A stretch of 35,046 nt of DNA from Streptomyces spiralis (lineage in GTDB: Bacteria > Actinomycetota > Actinomycetes > Streptomycetales > Streptomycetaceae): contig NZ_BNBC01000053.1 of the NCBI RefSeq assembly GCF_014654675.1, positions 11,712 to 46,757 of the forward strand. The letters are read 5' to 3'. The notes beneath the pieces are model-generated. The model ran no database searches. It was given only the letters and a program-made list of their open reading frames with translations, and was not told the DNA's origin. The position numbers were made by a program, and so were the translations under genes. This document shows, in pieces, positions 28,487 through 35,046 of this stretch (positions are counted from its first letter, which is position 1; each line of letters begins with the position of its first letter).

Positions 28487-30873
28487 CCGCCCCCGCCACC
28501 GCCCCGGTACGCCGCCGGCTCACCGTGCGCGGCACGGTGCAGGGCGTGGGCTTCCGGCCGTACGTGCACCGGCTCGCCGCCGACCTGGCGCTCGCCGGTT
28601 TCGTGAGCAACACCGCGAGCGGGGTGCTGATCGAGGTCGAGGGCCCCCCGGACGGCGTGGCCCGGTTCTGCGACCGGCTGGCCCAGCAGCCCCCGCCCCT
28701 GGCCGCCGTGACCGGCATCGGACTCGAAGAGCTCCCCGCCACCGGTGCCGCCGACCCCTTCACCATCCGCCCCACCGAGTCGTCCACCGGCCGCACCCAG
28801 CTCCCGCCCGACACCGCGACCTGCGCCGACTGCCTGCGGGAACTGGCCGATCCCGCCGACCGCCGCCACCGGCACCCGTTCATCACCTGCACCCACTGCG
28901 GCCCCCGGTTCACCATCGCCACCGCGATGCCGTACGACCGCCGGGCCACGACCATGGGCGCCTTCCCGATGTGCCACGCCTGTGCGCGCGAGTACGCGGA
29001 CCCCGCCGACCGGCGCTTCCACGCCCAGCCCGTCGCCTGCCCCGACTGCGGACCCCGGCTGCGCCTGGTGCCCGCGGAGGGAAGCGGCCCGCGCCCGGCC
29101 CGGGACGCCGAGGCACTGGCGGCGGCCCGGTCGCTGCTCGCCGCCGGGCGGATCGTCGCCGTGAAGGGCATCGGCGGCTACCACCTGGCCTGCGACGCCA
29201 CCGACCCCCGTGCCGTCGCCACCCTGCGCGCCCGCAAGGCCAGGGGCGGCAAGGCCTTCGCGGTGATGTGCGCGGACCTGGCCACCGCGGAACGCATCGC
29301 CGTCCTGGGCGAGCGCGAACGGGCCGTGCTCACCGGCCCCCGACGGCCCGTCGTCCTGCTGCGCCGCCGCACCCCGGGCCCCGGCCCCCGGCCCGCCGAA
29401 GAGGTGTGTCCCGGCAGCCCGCACATCGGCGTGATGCTGCCCTACGCCCCCCTGCACACCCTGCTGTTCGGGCTGCCCGGCGACCCGCCCGGCCCCCGAA
29501 TGCTGGTGATGACCAGCGGCAACCGCTCCGGCGAGCCCATCGTCACCGACGACGACGAGGCGCTGACCCGGCTGTCCGGGCTGGCCGACGCCTGGCTCGC
29601 CCACGACCGGCCCATCGCCTGTCCGTGCGACGACTCCCTGATCCGGGTACGCCCCGACGGCACCGAGCAGGTACTGCGCCGCTCCCGCGGCTATGTGCCC
29701 CGCCCGCTGCGCCTGCCGTTCCCGGTGCGTCCCGTGCTCGCGGTGGGCGGCGACCTGAAGAACGCGCTGTGCGTCGGCGAGGGCGACCAGGCCTGGTTCG
29801 GCCCGCACATCGGCGACATGGGCGACCTGGCCGGCCTGGAGGCGGCCCGGCGGGCCGAACGGCACCTGCTGGCCCTCACCGGGGTCAGCCCCGAACTCGT
29901 CGCCGCCGACCGGCACCCCGGCTACCACTCGGCCCGCCGCGCACGTCGGCGGGCCGCCCGACTCACCCACCCGGAGCCGGTGTTCGTCCAGCACCACCAC
30001 GCGCACATCGCCTCGGCGATGGCCGAACACGGCCTCGACGGGACCACACCGGTGATCGGCGTCGCCTTCGACGGCACCGGGTACGGCGACGACGGCACCG
30101 TCTGGGGCGGCGAGTTCCTCCTCGCCGATTACGCGGGCCACCGCCGTTTCGCCCACCTCGCCCCCGCCCCGCTGCCCGGCGGCGACGCCGGGGTGGCCAA
30201 CCCGTGCCGCCTGGCGCTGGCCCGGCTGTGGGCGGCGGGCCTGCCGTGGGACCCCGGCCTGCCCAGCGTCACCGCCTGCGCACCGGAGGAACGGACCGTG
30301 CTGCGCAGGCAGTTGGAGCGGGGCCTGGCCTGCGTGCCGACCTCCAGCATGGGGCGGCTCTTCGACGCCGTGTCGTCCCTGGCCGGCATCTGCCACCGCG
30401 CGCACTACGAGGCACAGGCCGCGCTCGAACTGGAGGCAGCGGCCGCCGAGGCCCGCGAGGCGGACCGGGCGGCGTACCCCTTCGACCTGAGCACCGGCCC
30501 CGGCCCGGTGCTCTGCGACCCCGCGCCCATGCTGCGGGCGCTCCTCGCCGACCGGCGCGGCGGCACCCCCGCACCCGTCCTCGCGGCACGCTTCCACCGG
30601 GGCGTGGCACGGGCCGTCGCGGAGATCTGCCGCCGCGCCCGCGGGGCCACGGGCCTGAGCACCGTCGTCCTCAGCGGCGGCGTCTTCGCCAACGGCCTGC
30701 TGGAGGAGGAGTGCGCCGCTCTTCTGGCCGCGGACGGCTTCGCGGTACTGCGCCACGGCGAGGTCCCGCCCAACGACGGCGGACTGGCCCTCGGGCAGCT
30801 CGTGGTCGCGGCCCACGGGCGGCGACGGACACCGGACAGCGACGAGACCCCGGACAACGACGAGACGGAGTGA
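28483..30873 (+). CDS. hypF: Carbamoyltransferase HypF
   Basis: 796 aa, full length, with the domains in order: acylphosphatase (VRGTVQGVGFRP, ~12-95), two zinc fingers (CADC...CTHC and CHAC...CPDC, 114-189), a YrdC-like domain (VAVKGIGGYHLACDA) and a Kae1-like domain with HHHAH (504-508) and GVAFDGTGYGDDGTVWGGEF. HypF converts carbamoyl phosphate and ATP to carbamoyl adenylate and loads HypE, the source of the cyanide ligands. It is coupled to hypB (ATGA) and followed 3 bp later by hypC. Confidence 0.96.
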   Translation: MTAPATAPVRRRLTVRGTVQGVGFRPYVHRLAADLALAGFVSNTASGVLIEVEGPPDGVARFCDRLAQQPPPLAAVTGIGLEELPATGAADPFTIRPTESSTGRTQLPPDTATCADCLRELADPADRRHRHPFITCTHCGPRFTIATAMPYDRRATTMGAFPMCHACAREYADPADRRFHAQPVACPDCGPRLRLVPAEGSGPRPARDAEALAAARSLLAAGRIVAVKGIGGYHLACDATDPRAVATLRARKARGGKAFAVMCADLATAERIAVLGERERAVLTGPRRPVVLLRRRTPGPGPRPAEEVCPGSPHIGVMLPYAPLHTLLFGLPGDPPGPRMLVMTSGNRSGEPIVTDDDEALTRLSGLADAWLAHDRPIACPCDDSLIRVRPDGTEQVLRRSRGYVPRPLRLPFPVRPVLAVGGDLKNALCVGEGDQAWFGPHIGDMGDLAGLEAARRAERHLLALTGVSPELVAADRHPGYHSARRARRRAARLTHPEPVFVQHHHAHIASAMAEHGLDGTTPVIGVAFDGTGYGDDGTVWGGEFLLADYAGHRRFAHLAPAPLPGGDAGVANPCRLALARLWAAGLPWDPGLPSVTACAPEERTVLRRQLERGLACVPTSSMGRLFDAVSSLAGICHRAHYEAQAALELEAAAAEAREADRAAYPFDLSTGPGPVLCDPAPMLRALLADRRGGTPAPVLAARFHRGVARAVAEICRRARGATGLSTVVLSGGVFANGLLEEECAALLAADGFAVLRHGEVPPNDGGLALGQLVVAAHGRRRTPDSDETPDNDETE

Positions 30874-30876
30874 CCC

Positions 30877-31218
30877 ATGTGTTTGGCAGTGCCCGGCAAG
30901 GTCGTGTCCATCGACCACCGCGCCGACCCGCTCATCGGCGTCGTCGACTTCGGCGGGGTGCGCAAACAGGCGTGTCTCGAGTACCTGCCCGACCTGCGGG
31001 TGGGGGAGTACGTGATCGTCCATGTCGGGTTCGCCCTGCAACGGCTGGACGAGGCGTCGGCCCGGGCGTCCCTGGAGCTGTTCGAGCAACTGGGGCTGCT
31101 GGAGGAGGAGTTCGGCGACGCCTGGCAGCAGGCGGCCGAACAGGCCGGGAGCCGGAGCGAGGCCCCGCACGTCCCCGCGGCCGTCGCGCGCGATCACGGC
31201 GGGAGTGAGGCCCGATGA
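30877..31218 (+). CDS. hypC: Hydrogenase assembly chaperone HypC
   Basis: 113 aa beginning MCLAVPGKVVSID, with the essential Cys2 that carries the iron-ligand unit, and GVRKQACLEYLPDLRVGEYV typical of the family. The usual length is 75-95 aa; here a C-terminal helical and polar tail (LELFEQLGLLEEEFGDAW and beyond) extends it. HypC binds HypD to assemble Fe(CN)2CO and delivers it to the large subunit. Its stop overlaps the hypD start (ATGA). Confidence 0.95.
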   Translation: MCLAVPGKVVSIDHRADPLIGVVDFGGVRKQACLEYLPDLRVGEYVIVHVGFALQRLDEASARASLELFEQLGLLEEEFGDAWQQAAEQAGSRSEAPHVPAAVARDHGGSEAR

Positions 31219-32357
31219 AGTACATCGACGAGTTCAACGACCCCCAGCTGGCCCGGCGGCTGCTGGACGAGATCCATGCGACGGTCACCCGGCCGTGGGC
31301 GCTGATGGAGGTCTGCGGCGGCCAGACCCACTCCATCATCCGGCACGGCATCGACCAACTGCTGCCGGAGAAGTTGGAGTTGATCCACGGTCCGGGTTGC
31401 CCGGTGTGCGTCACCCCGCTGGATGTCATCGACAAGGCCCTGGAGATCGCCGCGCGCCCGGGGGTGATCTTCTGCTCCTTCGGCGACATGCTGCGGGTGC
31501 CCGGCACCGACCGCGACCTGTTCCGCGTCAAGGGCGAGGGCGGTGACGTACGGGTGGTGTACTCGCCGCTCGACGCGCTCCGGCTCGCCCGGGAGCACCC
31601 CGAGAAGCAGGTGGTGTTCTTCGCCATCGGCTTCGAGACGACGGCGCCCGCCAATGCCATGGCCGTGCACCAGGCCCGCCGGCTGGGCCTGGACAACTTC
31701 AGTCTCCTGGTCTCCCACGTCCGGGTCCCGCCGGCCGTCGAGGCCATCATGACCGCGCCCGCCTGCCGGGTGCAGGGCTTCCTGGCCGCCGGGCACGTGT
31801 GCAGCGTCATGGGCACCGCCGAGTACCCGGAGCTGGCCGCGCGGCACCGCGTCCCGATCGTGGTCACCGGCTTCGAACCGCTGGACATCCTCGAAGGCGT
31901 CCGCCGCGCCGTCCACCAGCTGGAGCACGGCGAGCACCGGGTGGAGAACGCCTACCCGCGCGCGGTGCGCGAGGACGGCAACCCGGCCGCGCTGCGCATG
32001 CTCCAGGAGGTCTTCGAGGTCGCCGACCGCAACTGGCGCGGCATCGGACGCATCCCCGCCAGCGGCTGGCGGCTGTCGGACGCCTATCGCGCCTACGACG
32101 CCGAGCACCGCTTCGACGTGACCGGCATCCGCACGGAGGAACCCGCGGTGTGCCGGGCCGGCGAGGTCCTCCAGGGGCTGATCAAGCCCACCGAGTGCGC
32201 CGCGTTCGGCGCCGCCTGCACCCCGCGCACCCCGCTCGGCGCCACCATGGTCTCCAGCGAGGGCGCCTGCGCGGCCTACTACCTGTACCGCCGGATGAAC
32301 GGCGCTCCGGCACCGGGCTCCCGCATCCCGCAGGAGGAGATGAACCCCGTTGGCTGA
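31215..32357 (+). CDS. hypD: Iron-sulfur assembly protein HypD
   Basis: 380 aa. Conserved Cys34 in EVCGGQTH, Cys62 and Cys65 in GPGCPVCVTP, and CSFGDMLRVPG match the active-site cysteines; the C-terminal CRAGEVLQGLIKPTEC... region carries four cysteines for a [4Fe-4S] cluster. HypD with HypC holds the iron while the CN and CO ligands are attached. The start overlaps hypC and the stop overlaps hypE. Confidence 0.96.
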   Translation: MKYIDEFNDPQLARRLLDEIHATVTRPWALMEVCGGQTHSIIRHGIDQLLPEKLELIHGPGCPVCVTPLDVIDKALEIAARPGVIFCSFGDMLRVPGTDRDLFRVKGEGGDVRVVYSPLDALRLAREHPEKQVVFFAIGFETTAPANAMAVHQARRLGLDNFSLLVSHVRVPPAVEAIMTAPACRVQGFLAAGHVCSVMGTAEYPELAARHRVPIVVTGFEPLDILEGVRRAVHQLEHGEHRVENAYPRAVREDGNPAALRMLQEVFEVADRNWRGIGRIPASGWRLSDAYRAYDAEHRFDVTGIRTEEPAVCRAGEVLQGLIKPTECAAFGAACTPRTPLGATMVSSEGACAAYYLYRRMNGAPAPGSRIPQEEMNPVG

Positions 32358-33435
32358 ACTGGCTCCCGAGGCGACCGAGACCGCCCCCGTCGACCCCGCG
32401 AACTGGACCTGCCCCGCCCCCCTGCGCGACCAGCCGGTCGTGGTCATGGGCCACGGCGGAGGCGGCGCCCTGTCCGCCGAACTGATCCACGACGTGTTCG
32501 CCCCGGCCTACGGCAACCCCGTCCTGGCCGGCATGGGCGACTCGGCCGTCCTCCATCTCGGCGGCGCCCGGCTGGCGTTCTCCACCGACTCCTACGTCGT
32601 GCGGCCGCTGTTCTTCCCCGGCGGCAGCCTCGGCGACCTCGCGGTCAACGGCACCGTCAACGACCTGGCCATGAGCGGAGCACGTCCCGCCTACCTCTCG
32701 GCGGCCTTCGTCCTGGAGGAGGGCGTGGAGCTGGCCGTCGTCGACCGGATCGCGCGCGCCATGGGCGCGGCGGCCGAGGCGGCCGGCGTCACGGTGGCCA
32801 CCGGCGACACCAAGGTGGTGGAGGCGGGCCACGGCGACGGTGTGTACGTCACCACCGCCGGGGTCGGGCTCGTCCCCGAGGGGGTGGACATCCGCCCCCA
32901 GCGGGCCCGCCCGGGGGACGCCGTGATCGTGAGCGGCCCGATCGGGCTGCACGGCGTGGCCGTCATGAGCGTGAGGGAGGGCCTGGAGTTCGGCGTCGAG
33001 ATCGCAAGCGACACCGCGCCCCTGGCCGACCTGGTGGCGGCCATGCTGGCCGTCACCCCGGACGTTCATGTGCTGCGCGACCCCACTCGGGGCGGGCTCG
33101 GCGCCTCCCTCAACGAGATCGCCCGCGCCTCCGGCACCGGCGTGCGGCTCCAGGAGCGCGCGATCCCGGTACCGGAGGCCGTCGCGAACGCCTGCGGATT
33201 CCTCGGTCTCGACCCGCTGTACGTCGCCAACGAGGGACGGCTGGTGGCCTTCGTGCCGCTGACGGAGGCCGAGGCGGTCCTGGAGGCGATGCGCGCCCAC
33301 CCGCAGGGCGCCGGTGCCGCGCTCATCGGCGAGTGCGTCGCCGAACACCCGGGCATGGTCGTCGTCTCCACCGGCCTGGGCGGCACCCGGGTCGTCGACC
33401 TGCCGCTCGGGGAACAACTGCCGCGCATCTGCTGA
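32350..33435 (+). CDS. hypE: Carbamoyl dehydratase HypE
   Basis: 361 aa with the PurM-like fold: MGHGGGGALSAELIHDVFA, LAFSTDSYVV, GTVNDLAMSGARP, VATGDTKVVE and DPTRGGL. It ends in the family's PRIC, whose Cys is carbamoylated by HypF and dehydrated to a thiocyanate to make cyanide for the iron. A TTG start follows GGAGGAGA by about 9 nt and overlaps the hypD stop by 8 bp, showing coupling. It is the last plus-strand gene. Confidence 0.96.
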   Translation: MAELAPEATETAPVDPANWTCPAPLRDQPVVVMGHGGGGALSAELIHDVFAPAYGNPVLAGMGDSAVLHLGGARLAFSTDSYVVRPLFFPGGSLGDLAVNGTVNDLAMSGARPAYLSAAFVLEEGVELAVVDRIARAMGAAAEAAGVTVATGDTKVVEAGHGDGVYVTTAGVGLVPEGVDIRPQRARPGDAVIVSGPIGLHGVAVMSVREGLEFGVEIASDTAPLADLVAAMLAVTPDVHVLRDPTRGGLGASLNEIARASGTGVRLQERAIPVPEAVANACGFLGLDPLYVANEGRLVAFVPLTEAEAVLEAMRAHPQGAGAALIGECVAEHPGMVVVSTGLGGTRVVDLPLGEQLPRIC

Positions 33436-33465
33436 CGCGGGACAGCCGCTGACCTGGGACAGCCG

Positions 33466-33531
33466 CAGCCCCGGGAGGAGGCGACCCCGCCGGTGTGTCG
33501 GGCACCGGTGGGATCGGTCCTCCCGGGGCTG
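33466..33531. terminator. Bidirectional terminator between convergent operons
   Basis: A perfect 14-bp inverted repeat, CAGCCCCGGGAGGA (33466-33479) with its complement at 33518-33531, encloses a second hairpin (CCGGTG 33490-33495 and CACCGG 33503-33508). It sits between the convergent stops of hypE and hypA and probably stops both operons. Confidence 0.7.
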
Positions 33532-33548
33532 CCGGAGTGCGGCGGCGG

Positions 33549-33902
33549 TCAGTGTGCGGGCGCCGGTTCGACGGCGGTGATCTCCAGCTCCCGTCCGCCG
33601 CGCAGGTCCCGCGACGGGCGGTCGCAGCGCGGACACCAGAAGAACGGCGGCATGCCCACCGCGAACTCCGCCGCGCACGGATCGCAGTACGCCCGTGCCG
33701 TCACCTGCTCGACGACCAGCCGGGCCCCGGCCAGGGCGGTGCCCTCCCGGGCCACCTCGAAGGCGAAGTCCAGCGCGTCGGGCACCACGCCGGAGAGCTC
33801 ACCGACCCGCACGGTCACCGACGAGACGGCACTCGTCCCGTCGGCCCGCGCCCACTCCTCGGCCCGCTCCACGATCGCGGTCGCGATCGACAACTCGTGC
33901 AC
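33549..33902 (-). CDS. hypA: Hydrogenase nickel metallochaperone HypA
   Basis: 117 aa. The start is taken as the GTG at 33902, giving MHELSI: the N-terminal Met-His-Glu is the nickel site. The GTG at 33908 would place His at position 4 and has no room for a ribosome site, while GGGGAG is well placed for the GTG at 33902. The zinc site is CDPC...CPRC (residues ~72-92). HypA hands nickel to the large subunit with HypB. It is the last gene of the minus-strand set, 16 bp after the DUF5947-like gene. Confidence 0.92.
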   Translation of the reverse strand: MHELSIATAIVERAEEWARADGTSAVSSVTVRVGELSGVVPDALDFAFEVAREGTALAGARLVVEQVTARAYCDPCAAEFAVGMPPFFWCPRCDRPSRDLRGGRELEITAVEPAPAH

Positions 33903-33918
33903 GGTCACTCCCCGTTGC

Positions 33919-34518
33919 TCATCGCCGTTCGGTGAGTCCGGCGAAGAACTCCTCCACGGCCGGCCACACCCGGCTGCCGCCCGACAGCCCCCGCCACTCC
34001 CGGCGCACGACGGCGACCATCCGGAAGCAGTCGTCGACGGGCACGATCCAGTGGTGGTCGAGGCCGCGGACGGTGTTCACCAGCAGCGCCTCCACCTCCG
34101 GTTCCAAAGTGGCCAGTTCGGGACACCGCTCGGCGGCCCGCCGCCAGGCGGCCGCGTCCACCTCCCACCGCATGGCCCCCGCCGGGCTCGGGCCCTGGGC
34201 GGTCACCGTGCCGTCGGCGTGCGGCACGAAGAACACCAGACCGACCGGCACCCCGAGCGTCTGTGTGTCGACCCCGCGCAGCCGGATCCGGCGCCGTGGC
34301 ACGAGCCGGAAGCGCCCGCCGCCCGCGCCGTCCCCGGCGAACAGCACCGAACAGGGTCCGCAGGCGCAGCAGAGCTCCGCCTGCGCGGTGTCGTAGAGAT
34401 GGGCGTGCTCCTCGGGCACCGGCGCGGCGCACAGCTCGCAGGACTCGGCCTCGGTCCCGGTCGGCCCGGCCGAGGCCGAGGAGCGGATCAGGCGGGCCAG
34501 CGCCCCGTCCGAGCTCAC
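33919..34518 (-). CDS. DUF5947-like hydrogenase-locus protein (199 aa)
   Basis: A cysteine pattern, CELC ... CCACGPC (residues ~27-56), suggests a zinc- or cluster-binding knuckle. Next are FRLVPRRRIRL, LGVPVGLVFFVPHADGTVTA and a C-terminal half with TLEPEVEALLVNTVRG and HHWIVPVDDCFRMVAVVR. This resembles the DUF5947 proteins found in actinobacterial high-affinity hydrogenase loci, whose role is unknown. The GTG start overlaps the stop of the NifU-like gene (GTGA). Confidence 0.65.
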   Translation of the reverse strand: MSSDGALARLIRSSASAGPTGTEAESCELCAAPVPEEHAHLYDTAQAELCCACGPCSVLFAGDGAGGGRFRLVPRRRIRLRGVDTQTLGVPVGLVFFVPHADGTVTAQGPSPAGAMRWEVDAAAWRRAAERCPELATLEPEVEALLVNTVRGLDHHWIVPVDDCFRMVAVVRREWRGLSGGSRVWPAVEEFFAGLTERR

Positions 34519-35046
34519 CGCACCTCCCCTGCCGGGGCCGCGCCCGTGGGCCGTCGCAGCAGGGCGTCCAGCGGGACGAACGCCGGTGCCGCGCGCCGGT
34601 CGGAGGGATCCGCGACGGACTCCACCGCGGTCAGTTCCGGAGCGGCGGCGAGCACCGCCTGGCGCACCGCCTCACGCACCGCCCCGCCGACATCGCCCGA
34701 CCCGCCGCCGCACCCGGAACCGCAGCCGCCGCCGGTGCTCAGGCGCACCCGGGCCACCGATCCGTCCACACCGGCCCACTCCACGTCGCCGCCTCGCTCC
34801 TGCACGGCGGGTCGCAGCCGCTCGAGCGCGCGGGCGGCCCGGCGCTCGGCGGGCTCCGGATGGATCCCGTGCAGCACCAGCAGATGCTCCAGCAGCTCGT
34901 CCTCGGCCAGCTGCCGCGCCAGGGCGTCGTCAGCGCGCTCCAGCACCCGGGCCAGCGCCTCGCCGTAGACCTCCGTCAGCAGCCGTACCGCCTCCACCGC
35001 CAGGCGCACCGTCGGACCGGGCGCGCAGTCGAGTCCGGCGAGCAGC
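34515..35046 (-). CDS. NifU-domain hydrogenase-locus protein, 5' partial
   Basis: The gene runs off the right edge: the frame stays open to 35046 (a GTG at 35009 is possible but upstream codons look coding). The C-terminal domain, LERLRPAVQERGGDVEWAGV, then SVARVRLSTGG, matches a NifU C-terminal domain, which binds or carries iron-sulfur clusters. Instead of the usual CGSCPSS it has CGSGCGG, a C-x3-C in place of C-x2-C. The last ~45 residues are helical. NifU-like genes are typical of group 1h hydrogenase loci, where they may supply clusters to the small subunit. It overlaps the DUF5947-like gene. Confidence 0.7.
   Translation of the reverse strand, partial: LLAGLDCAPGPTVRLAVEAVRLLTEVYGEALARVLERADDALARQLAEDELLEHLLVLHGIHPEPAERRAARALERLRPAVQERGGDVEWAGVDGSVARVRLSTGGGCGSGCGGGSGDVGGAVREAVRQAVLAAAPELTAVESVADPSDRRAAPAFVPLDALLRRPTGAAPAGEVR

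Noticed and set aside
28390..31197. Very long open frame (935 codons) on the minus strand opposite hypF
   Set aside because: It is a shadow of hypF: high GC at third codon positions keeps antisense frames open, and its product is a repetitive Gly/Val/Gln/Arg sequence with no family.

Overview
The window comes from a high-GC actinobacterium, almost certainly a Streptomyces. Genes show near-saturated G/C at third codon positions, GTG starts are common, start and stop codons overlap (ATGA, GTGA, TGATG), and the families are typical of that genus. No tRNA, rRNA or CRISPR array was seen.

Positions 1 to about 9170 look like the remnant of an integrative element (AICE or actinophage type). A long minus-strand series of small accessory genes ends at tandem terminator hairpins (850-936). 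It includes Cys-rich and zinc-ribbon proteins, a deoxyribosyltransferase-like protein, small membrane proteins, an HTH protein and a membrane-anchored pentapeptide-repeat protein. On the right it meets a plus-strand tyrosine integrase that has lost its N-terminal half. The element appears inactivated: the integrase and a HAD-like gene are both cut off at one junction near 8490-8500, and at least five short genes seem to carry single-base frameshifts. Several strong palindromes lie here, including a perfect 22-bp one at 7793-7814.

Positions 9.7-19.3 kb are chromosomal-type genes: a secreted protein; an SRPBCC protein; a coupled pair of low-molecular-weight phosphatase and fructosamine kinase (probable protein deglycation); a VC0807-type membrane protein; a tightly coupled operon of nucleotidyltransferase, BON protein and metallophosphoesterase; a lipoprotein; and a large-subunit KatE/CatB-type catalase preceded by a sigma-B-like promoter.

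Positions 19.4-24.3 kb hold a lipid/glycerol cluster. A TetR regulator is coupled to a GlpD-type dehydrogenase and diverges from an alkyl-DHAP-synthase-like flavoprotein, which is followed by a diacylglycerol-kinase-family enzyme. An Rpf-like transglycosylase and a small iron-permease-family membrane protein come next.

Positions 25.2-35 kb are a [NiFe]-hydrogenase maturation region. A plus-strand operon runs hoxX/hypX, endopeptidase, hypB, hypF, hypC, hypD, hypE. It converges at a 14-bp-stem terminator with a minus-strand set (NifU-like, DUF5947-like, hypA) that enters from the right edge. The structural subunits are not in the window. The arrangement suggests a group 1h (formerly group 5) high-affinity hydrogenase whose large and small subunit genes lie just to the right. 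HoxX would supply the active-site CO in air, HypCDEF the cyanides and iron, HypA/HypB the nickel, and the endopeptidase would finish the large subunit.
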